Assembly (NCBI GenBank): GCA_006503535.1
Contig: QYRS01000006.1
Location: 2,852,001-2,916,000 of the forward strand
Source: Arthrinium phaeospermum
Taxonomy: Eukaryota > Ascomycota > Sordariomycetes > Amphisphaeriales > Apiosporaceae
Length of the DNA stretch: 64,000 bases
Direction: 5' to 3'
The notes under the pieces: generated by a model
The model's database searches: none
The model's input: the letters and a program-made list of their open reading frames with translations, nothing else
Told to the model about the DNA's origin: nothing
Made by a program: the position numbers and the translations under genes
Shown: positions 34,138-47,840 of the stretch, in pieces
Numbering within the stretch: the stretch's first letter is position 1
Layout: each line of letters starts with the position of its first letter

Positions 34138-34683
34138 TCAATGTCGGTGTCGGCGCCCCGACGAGCTGGCTTCGTGGCGGTGGGAGTGCCCATGCCCGTG
34201 TCGGTGAGAGGAGTGGTGTCCTTCGCGGTCCCGCCGCGACGAGCTTGTCTGGTCAAGCTCACGGTCCAGCTCCTCGACTCTTTGTCGGTAGCCCCTGACG
34301 ATGTCACGAATATGGCGGATGCGATCGAAGTCCAACTCGAGTTCGTCGAGCTGGCGCATGATCTCGTGGAAGCGCGCGATCTCGCTGTCGGCAGTGTCGA
34401 TCAAATTTCCAGCTTGGTCATACTGCTGCATGGTGACCATGGAGCTCTGTTCGCTGAGGTATTCGATGCGCTGTTGGATCTGCACCATCAGGCGGTCGAG
34501 ATGCCTCGAGAGCGCGGCAAGACTTGAGCTGTCTAGCAGCAGGCGGCCCTGCGACGAGGCGCGACTGGCGGCGCGTGAAGAGGAAGAATTGGCCTGGGTT
34601 TGGTGATAACGGAGAAGCTGGATCTCATCCTCGGTCAAGCCCAATTGCGCGTCCGGGACCGTGTTGGCCTCGGTCGACGGCAT
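34138..34683 (-). CDS. BLOC-1 subunit 2-like coiled-coil protein
   Basis: A single frame from ATG 34683 to TGA encodes 181 aa. The centre (about residues 45-150) is a long helical region: SSLAALSRHLDRLMVQIQQR, then TADSEIARFHEIMRQLDELE and FDRIRHIRDIVRGYRQRVEE. This pattern, with an L-D-x-I-R-x-I-x-x-V-like second helix, fits the Bloc1S2 family, a small subunit of the BLOC-1 complex that works in endosome-to-lysosome or vacuole trafficking. The C-terminal ~30 residues are a Ser/Arg/His-rich tail. The N-terminus is Ser-rich. No membrane segment is present. The assignment rests on remembered family pattern, so other small coiled-coil trafficking subunits remain possible. A 53-codon frame lies just upstream and could be a uORF or part of a missed first exon. 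Confidence 0.65.
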   Translation of the reverse strand: MPSTEANTVPDAQLGLTEDEIQLLRYHQTQANSSSSRAASRASSQGRLLLDSSSLAALSRHLDRLMVQIQQRIEYLSEQSSMVTMQQYDQAGNLIDTADSEIARFHEIMRQLDELELDFDRIRHIRDIVRGYRQRVEELDRELDQTSSSRRDREGHHSSHRHGHGHSHRHEASSSGRRHRH

Positions 34684-35170
34684 TGGCACGAACGTGGGCA
34701 CAGCACAGCACAGCGTCTGCGTTGGCAACTCCAGCTGCCCGCTTGACTAGGATGGAGCGTTGTGCAGCGTCGGTAATACAGGGGTCGGCGGTGGCGAGCC
34801 GAGGAGGGGCAGGTCCGGACTGCAACGTCGTCTGGTTTTGGTGTATAAAGGCGGATGATGCAACACCTTGTGGTCAAGCGTTTGATCTAGCGGTGCGGAG
34901 GGCCTCATTGTCTCTCACGGCAAAAGGTCTATGCTCATTGCACCGCGGTCATGGAAGCAGTCGGAGAGAGGCGAGGGCGACAGTGAGCGGGCTGGTGAAG
35001 GTCATATACAAGCTTGATAAGGGAGCTCCAACCGGGGGTGGTGTGGTGGGAGGGCGGGAGATGAGACGAGGTGTACGGCGGCACAATGCAATGCTTGGAA
35101 CAAATGGAGATCAAAAGAATGAAGGGGGACGGCCGGCCGGAGTTGGCTCGCCTGGGTACCTCAGACCGCT

Positions 35171-35216
35171 TAACAACAACAGCAGCAGCAGCAGCAGCAG
35201 CAGCAACAGCAACAGC
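35171..35216. repeat. CAG/CAA triplet repeat
   Basis: Imperfect run of CAG and CAA units about 0.5 kb upstream of the BLOC-1-like gene. It is not in a frame I consider coding. Confidence 0.85.
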
Positions 35217-35984
35217 GGTGTCCTACTTTCGTTCTGGTGATTTGGCTTGGGTTTGTTTGGTTTGGTGATACACACAGCAGTCGAGCCGGTTCACCACACA
35301 CAAGCATACCCACTCACACGGAAATTTTCCCCTTCTTCTTCGTCTTCTAGATTACCGTACCCTTCGTTCTGTATGCAGTAGACTCGACCACCCACACCGA
35401 CGGGGTACACACCACTTCGACTTCAGCCTTTCGTCACTCGGGATCAAGTCGCAAGCGTTGGACAGAAGAGGAAGCTAGGGAAAACCAGCAGGCTGGCGAC
35501 AAATGGTTTCTTTTCCCTCGGCCGAATCAGCATGAGCTGACAGGAGGGTGAGAGCCAAGACAGTCTATAGCCAGGATGTTGGCACTACAGTACGCTCCAG
35601 GTACAACCGTGGTGGTATTGGACGATCGCAGTGGGGACGTCAGATGTTTCCGTTTGGGCGGACTGGCCGGTAGGGATTATCTTGGGATGGGTAATGAGGT
35701 AATGATATATGAAATTGACGGCAAAAGAGGTGTGCGGGATTTTCAAATGTGACAAGGGACAGTGTCAGTCGATTCCAGTGGCTTGCAGAGCAGAGAAAGA
35801 GAGTAGCTAAGTAAGTGGGAGAGTGGGAGTGAGAGAGAGGCAATCCAGAAAGAGGAGGAGAGAGTGACCCTGGCCTCGGCAATTGCTCTCTGCTCCACGA
35901 TTAATAAGGAACAGGGCAGTCGTCAATCTTGGGTGCTTGGGGCGGGATGCGGCGTCAGTGTGATCTACTTTTTGTGTTTGTAGC

Positions 35985-36009
35985 ATCCAGGTTGCCAGGT
36001 TGCCAGGAC
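35985..36009. repeat. CCAGGTTG tandem repeat
   Basis: Two full and one partial copy of an 8-base unit (CCAGGTTG). Confidence 0.7.
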
Positions 36010-39000
36010 GGGAGCGATGCGATGCACACTGCGATGTCGATGCAATGCAATGCACGACAGATGCAAAAGCAGCAAATTGCAAAGCAGCGAGCGAGGGCGG
36101 CCGGAACGGGAGTCGCTGTTCTGCTTCTGGGCTTCTGGGAGGGGAGACGAGAGAGACGGGACAGACAGATTTGAACAAAAGCCCCCAAACAAAACATACA
36201 CACACCGACCGATCAAGATTGATTGACAGTATGTACAGTGGACCGGGGCAGGGCGTGGGCGGCAGACGGGAGTTGAATTGGTTTTTATGGGCTTGCCTTC
36301 CCCACCTCGGCCTCTCCTCGAAGTCAAGGCCAGTCTAGATGAATTGAATTTGGGGCGAAAGCAAAGCGTTTCGCTGCCGCCGGATGGAACCTCTGGAACA
36401 GCGTCAATGCAATGCCGGGGTCATCCTTGGACTACGTAATGGTTTGTACGACGACGTAGGGCAGTCCTTTTCTTTTAGGTTGTTGATGGGATTTCCCAAA
36501 AAGCTGTCACTTGAAGTAAGGATCAATCAATACCGGCACGCATCGATGGCACCCCATCATGGAATCGATACATGCTGCGCCCAAGTATACGTGGTGAGAT
36601 GCTCAAGTTCCCCCTCCTGCAGCACCTAAGTAATAATGCAAGGTACAATTGGATATCAATCAGCAACCGTCATGCCACCTGCCTACCTTTACTCAACCAG
36701 GCACTTGGGCTGGCCCTATCTGACAAACAAAATTGCCAATATCGACCCATTTCCATCTCGAAATCCAATACATCAGACTGATATATTTGTCCCCCGAAGG
36801 CCTGTTTCATAATATCTGCCAATCCGTGCAGCGCAGGCGTCCCCCCTCGACGTTTGATTGGTCTTGTTTGCTCGCAAGGCTGAGACTGGAGTCAGGGCCG
36901 CATATCTCAAACCGGCTCGCCAAGGCTCAGCTGCATGATTACGTCTAATAAATATACAAAAGAAGCAATCACTGAGTTGTGGATGGCAGCAGGTATCTCA
37001 TCTATCTAGCTCTGCATGAGGATAATCCGCCTTTGGTCAGCGTCTCACGGACGGATATGCAAGGAATCAAACTCGACTTATCTTTTAGCCGCTGCTGATG
37101 ACTGTCGGTGGCTTGGGTCACACTCCACCCAATGACACCCTCCCTCGGCGCGCTTAAAGAGGCCGAGGCGTCACCCAGCAGCTCTACACGTGCAGTCCTC
37201 GCTACACCACCCTTATGATGCAGGTCCGGCATCTTCAGGGGCGGGTCTGCCTACGGTATCTTTGCGGAACGTGTTCGTCCGCCGCGCTCTCCTAGCTCAG
37301 AGTCGATATGGTGTAAGATAGTTCCGAATTACCGGGTACGCAGGATATATGCCCTCCCTGTCTGGGCTGATGACGTCCAAGGTCACCATCGTCATCTATA
37401 GGGAAAGGTTGCTCCCTAAGAGCTGGTGTGGCTATGAATTATTGCATTATCAGCACCCTCACCCTCTTCGCAAGGTCGCCCATTGAAGCTCTCTTCATCC
37501 AGTTTCAAGGACGAGGGACCCGGGCTCAGGGGCACGTGTGTTCCACATTGAAGCTTTCTTGGACGAGGCTATATGTCCAAGACAAAGAACCAACCCCGTT
37601 GCGGGGTAGAACATATCTCCTACTACACAATGTGGCATATCTATCGCATGTGACTATCTCCGCTCTGAGACACATTCGCTTCCCCAGGGTTTGATTGTAA
37701 GCGCTGACCCGGAAGTGCCGGGAGCACACCACGGTTTATGGTCAATAGTTTCGATGGCAGTCAGCTCACGGCACAACCCCCATAGCCCGATATAGGTTAT
37801 GCCGCGAGTGCATACCGTCATCTCCAGAGGCGGGCACCTATGTAGGCTACCCGTAGGTCTGCTTACAACGATACCGTGATGATACGCTCAGACAACTAAG
37901 GTCTTCGGAATTATTGGCATAGATAGAGCCCATCCGTGGCCTTCTCAAAAAGTACTCGTTGGCTTAAGCTACCGGCCATTGTCATCATTGGCCTTGACGC
38001 GTCTACTGGCTACGATAAACCATGCCCCACGGGGATGACTTGCCAGGCCCCTTATTAAGCCCGTCCTTGGGTTATGTAGCTGAAAGCATGACGTTCTATA
38101 CCGGAGAACCAACGACCGCCCAATAGACATTCCCGTCTTGTTTTCTTCTTCCGTCTTCCCTTTCCTTGGCCCGTTCCTGCGGGTTCCTGTCTTCTTCCCA
38201 CGCCACATCACATGGCTTGACCACTGCCACTGAGGAGGGAAAGTTCCTGGATACTCAGTCACTATAGGTAGGAATGAAGATTGCGAGGGTGGAGTGACAC
38301 AATCCATATGCCGTCTTTCAAGACTTATCCGAGGGCGAATGAGCCCGGCTTGGAGAGGAATATCCGAACTTAGTCATATCGAGTTTATCACAGTGACGAA
38401 ACGCAGGCCACGGTACCCGTAAGTAGCCCCGGTTCCATGTTTCTTTCTGAACGGACCATATCCGATCACTATCGCCTGAGTTGCTACAGTTGCTCATCGG
38501 CTGGCCCCTATCTGCTCCAGGTTAAGCCCCGCTGATGCCAGTCTGACCGTGTCGTCGATTTGACCACCTCCTTGATAGATGTGTCAGCATCCTCACCGAA
38601 CCCCACGTTGGACGGCGAACTTCAGCAATCAACGTCTCGTGTCGCGAAGTCGCCTCGATGATGCCCTGCGCGTGATGGTGTACTCCAGCGACAGTCCCGG
38701 GCTCAAGCAAACGTGGACGCGGGAGTGGCCGCGAACGTTTACCTGTACATAGTTCCATGATTATGCTCTACCCGTCGTCACAGTACGAGCATACGATATT
38801 GTAGAGGCCAGAGGTGGCTTCCAGGAAGGGACGAACTCGGATCCCATATACCTGAACAAGTAATCGAACTCAAATTCGTTCTTTGAGAACCGCCATCTAT
38901 CAACCCCCTTTCGATGCGCACGTTGGATCAAGTATATGGCCGTCCCTGACTCAACTATCTCACAGTCCCTGGTTGAAATACATCATTGCCGCCGACATTA

Positions 39001-42000
39001 TTAGAGGCGAAGGTAAACTCACATCCCCAAACTCGAGCACGTTGCCTTCCAACTTCCATTCCCAACGAGGAAGCTGCTATACCCAGTATCGACATGAAAG
39101 CATATCACGAGAGCACTCACGCAGCCGCTTTCCTTTTTATGTCTGGTATAATCAATAACGCCTCCGATCTTCATACCGTCAAGAGCAGCAATAGGAGGTT
39201 TTCTTGCTGCAGATCCAACGGGGAGCGCCTTACGACGCAGATCTTCGCCTGCATACTACTTGCACTCCTCCTATCTGCGCACATCTCTCACGCCTGCCAC
39301 CATGACCCCCATGTATATATGACATGCATACCAGCAGGTCTATCTAGCTAGCTCTTCTACATCCATTTCAGCCCGAAAGGCAATCTGACGCCGCAACCCC
39401 CCACCATCTCCTCCTGGGGACCTGTCGAGGCAGTTGATCGACCCAGCAGGACCTGGTGCACCAATCCGCCAGTATCTCGAGATTTTATACTAGCCAACTA
39501 CGTAAGCATGGCTATACTGGCTATGTCTATATAGAAAAGAAGCAATGACCTTATGTTGCTGTATTGTTTCTCACAACGGGTACATATGGCAGCAGGAATG
39601 ATGACACTTGGACGGGGTGCAATTTTGTCGTTTTCCTTCGTTCTCAGGATACCATGTCGCAGGAGATCATCTTGATACAGTATGAAGCCAACAGGGAGAT
39701 ACAGACCGAATTGTAAAAGTGATGCTAATAGATTACCACATTGGCTGGTATGCCAAACGTATCGTTACCCCCTGCGAGATGGTGTACTCCTTCGACAGCG
39801 AAGTACTATCGTCATCAGATTAAGTATCGCGAGCGGCACAAAGCATCCATCAGCCCTGGTCACTGGCCAAAACAAAGAGACGGCCTGGAGCGCTTTTTAC
39901 GAGTCGTTGTATAAATTACACTTGTAGTTTTGTCGATATGAGTATCACAGCATAGTAAGCAGATGGGCTCGTACGAAAGGGCATTATCCGTTTACACCCA
40001 CTCAGAACCCGCATCTTCCCCCTTTTGTCCATCATCTCTTGCTAGGTACACTACTCGCATGGAGCATTCCACCGCTGTCCTGTCCGCATGATGAACTGTT
40101 GGATACTGCTAAGTCTCAGTTCGGCGGTGAGAGGCATAATTAGCATTCCCCATCATAATTCCGTATTTATGCAATCCATCGTCAACCCAGACCGCTTCTT
40201 CTCACTCACTACCTGCTTACGGAAACCCCCATTCAAGGTCCAATGGAAACTTCCGCTTGCTCTCCTGCCTTGCCCCTCGAGCCTTATCTTGATTCATCGG
40301 ATTGAGCCGCCCTTGGGTAGGTAAGCAATAGTACGTGTAGGAAGGAATATCACCGATGAAGAGCGGAGAAAGGGGGAGGAGATGAGTGTGTGTGTGTCAG
40401 AGAAAAAGCGTAGGGGGGATGCGATTCCATTACCATGGCCCCGGGTCGCCCACGACTCGCGAGATCCGACCCCGAAGCACTCCTCTTCCTTCCCAGGCCG
40501 AGCCAGTTCTGCCTAGGGCTGCAACCTTCCAGAAGGCCTCTCGCCCCAGACAGGCAAGCAATTCGCCGACGAAGCCAGGACCTTGTTTCTTGTTCCTTTC
40601 CGGCCGTTGCTGGCAAGATTCCAGTTTGGCTGTGACTGCAACCCCCGAGCCGTCTGCCTGTCCCTGCTGGAGGAGGGCCCCCGGAGCCTTCCGTGTTCCA
40701 TCAGAGGGATTACGAGCCCGCCCATCTGGGAGCTCCGAAAGATTGTCCTTCCGGGAGGGGACCGCACATGGCGCACCAATGGTTCCGGATCGCCAACTGT
40801 TCGGATACGTGGCAGATTGCGCAAGAGATAGGGTAACATTGGCCACGAAAGATATCGAGCCCTGTCCTGGGCGGCGGATGGGGAAGGGGGAGGAGTCTGC
40901 ACGAGTCATACCGCCATCCTTTCTCCTTTCGGGCGAGACCCTCGGAAACACCGGTATGTATGTAGGTACATCACAGGGCGAACCAAGGCGAAGCCATCGA
41001 AAAGAAGGTTCTTAGGGCGTGATGATGGCCAGGTCATGACATGCACCAAGACGGAGCAGCGCGCCAAACCCGGTGAAGTTCGGCATGCCCTGGGTGTCCG
41101 GAGGGGGGCCACACGATGGCACGATGCAGAAGTGGCCGTCGGCGGGCGCATCGGGCTTGCTGCTGTATCGTAAATGACAAGATGAGTGATGCTACGTGCC
41201 AATGGGCTTGGTCCATACATTGGCGTTGCCACATCATCATCAGTGGCAATTTTCTTCTGCAGCACGCTGGTATGGGGAGAGACCTGGAGCCTCTCAAACA
41301 TGACAGCTATCTTGAAACTCGACATGAACCCCTGCGCCGCACCACTGGTTGCTGGCAGACGGCATTTCCATTTGCGGTGCTGGTACTCTCGTACTTTAGA
41401 CCATAATTCAGACGACAGCTGGGATGGACGGACATCCCTCGTGCATCCCAGGGAAGGTGCAGATCTTCCCTGGGTGGAATGGACCCTAAAAGAGCTCGGT
41501 AACACTGTTTCCCGGGCAAGGGGAGGAAACACAGTGACGCTTGTTTTTTGTCGATCGACTGATCGTTACCCAGGGTCTTCCTTCTGAAACAACCTTACGA
41601 GAAGCTGCTATTTTGAGATGAGCGAGCAACATGTGTTGTTCGATGAGGCTTGAGGCTGTTACACGTCCTGCCATGTACGTTGTACAAACATCATGCTATC
41701 CGGTGAGTTGCAAGCTGTAGTCGATGGATCATATTCCACTAGCAGCCGAGACAGGCGGACATGGCACCAAACTGTACCTTCGGGCTACTGGGGAAAGCAC
41801 GCTGACGGATCCCGAGGAAATGCATTTTCCCGGTAAGGCAAGAGCTGGAGAGAGAGAAAGAGAGGAAGTTGAAAGAAACCGGTTATCAAAGCAGGCCAGA
41901 AAGCAGGCGTCGTACGAGACCCTTCCTACTACCCAAGGCCGGCTGCTGCACACTAGGCCTAGCCAAAGTCTAATCCGACGTTTGGCGCGGCTCGACGTCG

Positions 42001-45000
42001 ACCCAAGGCTAGAGTACAAGTAGATGTTCTTTCCGTGTTAGTCGTAGATATAGATCCTCTCTACAGCACTAGGCCCCTAGACACAAGGGCGAACCGGCCG
42101 ATCATCTTTTGCCAATTGCTGCCCAACAACAGCACTAATCGTCGGATCCGACGCGACGGCCGTGTGAGGAAGTGATAGTCGCGACGAGAAATTGACTAGA
42201 CGCCTTGCAGCGCACAGAAGAAACAGGCAGAGAAAGAACAGGCGACGACGACGGCGACTAGTTTCCGTGGCGTCGCTCTAGACGCTCTAGACGAAGCGAC
42301 ACCCGACATTGAAACTAGGGCAAGAGCACCGAGACCCGGGACGGGTGGTCAGAGTAAAGTAAGGTCTTAGCTGCACATGAGCGAGCTTCGCTTCGCTGCA
42401 ACTGCTGCAGCTAAGAGGGGGCAAAAGAAGAAAAAGAAAGTATATATCTGCACAGACTACTCGACGTACGGCTTGGTGGCGTTTTGACATAGCGACCTTT
42501 GCAGTCGCAGGCGCCTCGCGCCCGCCATGCGTGATGTATGTATGTATGATTTGATATCCTTGCCGCCGAGTCGGCCCAGGCGGCCAGAAACTCCGAATGG
42601 ACAGCATACGAACGGAAATGCAGTTGGGGTGTGGCTTGCTCGAAAGAGGAATTACCTACCTAGCCATCCCTGGTGTCGAGATGATGATGGGATGGGATAG
42701 AATGGGATGGCTTGCCTCGAGAACCTGCAAGGCGTGCATCCGACTAACGAAGTACTTAAAAAAGCCTAGTGAAGTGACCACGCACCGCTGCGCACCCCAA
42801 ATCACACACGGTAGGGATGACCAGGTTGCGGCGATCCAGGATCGTCCGGGGATGAGCACAAGGTAGTTTCTGCAGGGACATCCAAGCTTGACGCAGGAAC
42901 GGGTCGGGTAAGGGGGGGTTGGTCGTAGGGTGGAAAAAGAAGCTCGCTTACAGAAGCCATGATACGATTATGATGAAGATGATGATATTGATGTTACTTT
43001 GGATGTTTTCCCAGCATGTACAACAAATGTATCATTGTACATTGACGGCGACGTGATTTTCGCTCTTGTATTTCGTCTGGAGACGGAAGTCTGGGGCTGG
43101 AGCTGGAGCAGCTCACAGAACGTGCGTCCCCCCGTCTCATCTCGAAACGTTGGGGCTGGCCACCGGCCGCTGCAAGTTCCGATGTCTCGGACGAGCAGAG
43201 GAGGTCTCATCTGATCCTTATTTTGTGGTCTCTGTGAAACTCGCCCTTTCAGCCGCGCGAACGCAAATATCGAAAATGACATAACCGCGGGGACTGGAAG
43301 GGTAAAAAAAAGAAGAAGAAAAGTAAACCAGACTAGAAAAAAAAAGTAAACACCGACGAGGCTGCAATGGGGATCAACAACAACAACCTACAACCGCAAC
43401 GAACACCACACTCCTTGCCTCGTGTCAAATTGACTTGCTGCCCATGTGCTTTCGCCTGAGCCGAGGCCTAACAGAAGATTAGATGAACGCTGCAGGGTCA
43501 ATGCCGTTAAGCAGCAGCGCTTGCCCCTGGCGCCTAGCTAGCTCGCTAGGCACGAGGTACAGTAGGTACCCTTTTTTTCTCAGAATATTCCAATCTCAAC
43601 CAGCCTCGCTGCGTCAATGCTCGGGGAGTACAACGTGCATCTCGTGTCATGCGCCTATAATTACGTTGGGATATGGAATTTGGTCTTATATTCATGCCGA
43701 TGCCAATAGCGAGATCCATAGCGGCATTTGGAGGTGAGGGAATGTGCGCGTTTGATCCATTGGTCCCGGCCCCATGGTAAGGAGGAATCGATATTGATGT
43801 CATTTCGGGGGTTGGTCCCCGTGCAACTTTTGGACTGGAGTTGTCGGCGGTTGGCTAGCGGAGGGGGGTGCGGTTAGGCGCCAGCCAGCCAGTCTGCCGC
43901 TCCGTGAGGGCGAACTGATTACCAATTCCAGCAATTCTTACGAGAGACAGCTCTGGATTAGTTAGATTGACTACACCAGATACATCTGGCGTTATCGCGA
44001 TGGGATGCGAGGGCCCCGCGATCGTGGTATGTAGGTACCCGGCCTCACCCCGACCGGCCCTGACCTTGACCCGGGGCTTCCTTGAATGTTCCAGTCGCTA
44101 GAAGGAATTCCGCACAGCACGGCCAAAACGGCCAAAACGGTAAAAGGCGGTGCCTGAAGACGACGATGGTCCTCCTCCATGTATGAGTTAGGCACATGTG
44201 GGCATGTGTGTAAGTGCCTAGGCAGTTACGACTAGATGCTAGGAAGCCCATCGCCAATCGCCAATCGTAGGCCGCTTACTCCGTTGGAATATATTAAAAT
44301 CGTCTGATAATCCAGAAATACGGAAATAGCTAGCAGAGCTAGTGAACCATGTGCCACGCGCGTGCGGTATGTGCCGTCTGGTGTCGATTGATTGATGGAT
44401 AGATTGGGAAGGGAGCAGCCTTGCTAGCAAAGAAAGTAAGTAGGTACTTCAATACACCGACCCGGTCGGTCGTCAGGGATGGAGGGCCTCAGGGCTAAGA
44501 AAGAAGTGAACCGCGGCGGCCGCCGAAGAAGCAAGAAAGAAGAAACCAAGTCACGGAACGGCGTCACTAGCCCGTCACCAACGGCGCTGTCACTACCTTG
44601 CTAGTCACAAACAACAAGGACTCACCCAAACCAGCGCTGGCTGATGAGAGAGGAGTCGGGATCTTCCTAGACACGCCCTAGAAAGCCACCAAGAACTAAC
44701 TAAACCAGCCCGTCTCCCCCAAGTCCAGTCTCGCATGGGAAACCGGGCTCCATATTCCACGCGATAATTGCCGCCGCCAGCGCCGTCCGCCGGCACACAC
44801 GCAGAGTCAACAGCCCTTCTCTTGCTTTTTGTCATCTCTTCTTCCGCCCAGCTAGCCAGCCGCCCTTGCTCCCTAGCCGGTAGGCTACTTAGCGAGAGAC
44901 ACGACGGACTGGAGAGGCTGACGACGTTCCGTTACAGCAAGCGCTTAAGCCACTGACCAGCGTTACCCCTCCTATTTCCAATAGCTATGTATACATGCAT

Positions 45001-46431
45001 GCAACGTACAGGACAGCATGCACGCACTCCTCACCTGCATGGAGCCTGGACCAGAGTCGAACGCCCACGCCCACTTTCTTGTTGACTTTTGCTCTCCCAT
45101 GGATGCGGCCAGAGTAGCATTCGGACGTCGATCGCAGAGGGAGGGGGGCCCAGACAGACAGACGACCGCCGCGCGCCAAGTGCCAAGAGGGGGGAGGTCG
45201 CTTTTCCGGTACTGGCAGTCTCGTCTCAGACAGGTACTAGCTGGGTAGGCGGCATGGAGCATGTCGAAATAAACCCGTGGATGTGGGCAAGGAAGGACGG
45301 CGGCCAGAGCGCCCGTGGAAGAGTTGCGTTGCGCACGCAAAACCCGCCCTGCCCACAATATATAGTAATGTAGCCATGGGTTATGGGCTCCAGTGCTTCT
45401 TCCAGGTGTACATCCCACGATGCAGCAGGTACTTGTATGGTATAAGTGGGCGGGTAAGGTAGGTTCCTTCGGGGTTACGCCCGCCCAAGCAGTCAGACCC
45501 CACCAGGTAACGCCTAGCCAAGTAGGTTAGCCACATTAACAACAGCAACAGCCAACAGAGACAGCATTGTTATTAGCAGCCCTTCCTGCTCTACATATTC
45601 GACCCCATTCTACCTAAATTAGAGGGCGATCTTGCGTCGTGTCGTGTCTTGATACCTAAGGAGACGGCACTAGGAGATAGGTATGTATGTACCTACCCTA
45701 CCTACATGGTGTACAGCGCAGCGGCCCAGGTGGAGCATCTCGCCAGTGCCGTCCTCTTCTGCCATGGACAGCCAGCAGCAAATGCAAGCCCTCTACTTAA
45801 CAGGTTGGCTCTAACGGCGGTAGTGTAGCATGGTGCCGTAGATATGTACTTACTTGGTCCCAGGCGGTATGCGGTGCGCCGCCGTGCGTACCATCGCGAA
45901 AATATGCCTTGCTTACTTTACTTTACCCACGCCTGTCCCGCCGGGAAAGAAGCAAGGGTCACCCCTTCTCCCCGCTTGCTGCGACTTACCATAATGGGAA
46001 CCTGGCAAGTTCCGGATTGGGCAGCGCCTGCAAGAAACGGTGAAAAGTAAAAACTAAATAGAGGGTTATTGTTGTTGTTGTTGCAGTAGTGGTAGTAGTA
46101 TAGGGAGGCTTATTAGAAGTCGTCTTGGGGGAGGAGTCTATTGTGTTGCATCGCTACTATGTGGCATGTAGGCTATTGAATACGGATCGCCAAAGACCTT
46201 GGATGTTTGTTTCCTTATCAGCTTTTGGGGTCGCAGTAATAGCATGGTCAATAAGGTGCTGTCGAATATTATTGCTCGTATTTCCGTCAATTCTGCTTGT
46301 GCTTTTGCGATTTGCTCTCCCAATCTCCGCTGATGGGCGATCTGGAGTGACATCGGGGCATGTTTCAATTCCTGAGCACTGGGCCCGGGATATGGCCCCT
46401 GAACGTAACGCAACCCCTCCTCGCTAACTGC

Positions 46432-46454
46432 CCTCTCTCTCTCTCTCTCTCTCT
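46432..46454. repeat. CT microsatellite
   Basis: Eleven or so tandem CT units in non-coding DNA. Confidence 0.85.
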
Positions 46455-47840
46455 TTTCACTATGTACCGCTTTCATTCGCGCACCAATAATAATACGTTG
46501 CCTGGTATAGGCCCTTAGTCCAGTCCTCTACTCTGGGTCCTTATTCGGATTTGCATAGGCTTGAAACACAACGTGACAGCGTCGTAGCCATGCAATAGCG
46601 AGAGAAGAGATAGAGTAGTGAGATGGACAGTCCCCATCGAAAATAAACGATGCTGCCCCAAAGGTCGGTGTAGTAGTCTTGCTTAGCAGCTGGGGCAAAG
46701 GGGGGGACAACCCTCGGTGCTGTAACAAATTGATTCGCATAGACTTTAATGTTGGAACAATCACGGCGTGATAGACTATAGTGCGCGGGTACGGTAGTAT
46801 CGACCATCACTGCGCCCATCATCCGTGGATCCCTGCATGTGAATCGGAAACGATGCGCAACAGGCCTCGCGCCCGTTTCCGCTTATCGCCATGTTACGCG
46901 GATGGTGTTTACACCAGGGGCTCATGGCAACCTGGAGTTCCGCCCTCCACCAAGACAATTAAACATTTTGACTTGCGAATAAGGTTGCTTGCATGCTGGG
47001 AAATCAAGACCACAGAATGTGGCAGAAACCCGGTTCAGGTGGACGGGGGAAATAGTGAATACAACCTCTCCCTTGGCCAAAGCAGCAAGTCGTATCCTGG
47101 GGTAAGCGATACCAAGTTCGTATACTACTGACTCTCGCCAAATCTTGATTCGTCGCTAGCATTGGATTGGGACTCTGTCACAGAGGTCTGGTCTTGTTTG
47201 TGTGATGATTTCTTGAATTTAATTTTTCTTCATATTCCCCTTTGTGGGTACTGTAAATGTCTTGCTTCCTAGCATCATACAGTAGACATTGAGCTTTCCC
47301 CTCTTCCTCTGCCAAAGTCGTGCTAATACACGCCTTCTGCTCCCCCATAGCTTCGTCTTCTTCTTGTACTCGTCTTCCCATCTATACATTAGACATTTGA
47401 CAGAAAAAAATGCCAATAAGTGAACGATTCGACACTCTCCGCCCAAAAGGAGCATGGTCCATGATGCAAACGCCGTTGTAAATGCTGTACCGTCATGCGC
47501 CCTGTCCCTCGTCAAATACACCCATCGCAAATAGATGCCATCTTTCCCATAATAAAAAAAAGCAAAAAAGTGTTTTCCCCGTAAAAGGTCTTGCGCCGTT
47601 GTCCCATCCCATGCATGCGGCCAACCGATGCCGATGCCCAGACGAGGGTATAAAGTGAATGACTCCATGGTTTTGTCGGCCGTAAACGTCGATACCGTGA
47701 GGCATCCTCCTTTTCCTTCACCTATTCCCCGTCCCGATCTCATCTTGATTCTTTTTCCTCCTTTCGAATCCGCGCAGGATTAAAGCCGTACCGTAAAAAC
47801 GACATGTTGGGAAGGTTATTATTATCGATCCATGTATAAA

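Larger units (their letters stand above)
34684..47840. other. Gene-poor region, about 13 kb
   Basis: No convincing coding gene, tRNA or intact transposon is seen. The region starts with the upstream part of the BLOC-1-like gene and ends at the flbC stop. It contains a CAG triplet run (35171-35216), short tandem repeats near 35985-36100, a GC-rich island with mutually overlapping long frames on both strands (about 40386-41532), a TTG run near 46066-46083 and a CT run (46432-46454). Base composition is not the extreme AT-richness expected of heavily RIP-mutated repeats. Long non-coding transcripts or flbC regulatory DNA cannot be excluded. Confidence 0.5.

Noticed and set aside
36963..39500. 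Possible decayed transposon
   Set aside because: Frames are all short, but I see no terminal repeats, no transposase or reverse transcriptase motifs and no strong RIP-like AT bias.
42520..42560. Possible telomere-like or CRISPR-like repeat (GTATGTATGTAT)
   Set aside because: Simple tetranucleotide microsatellite without spacers or TTAGGG units.
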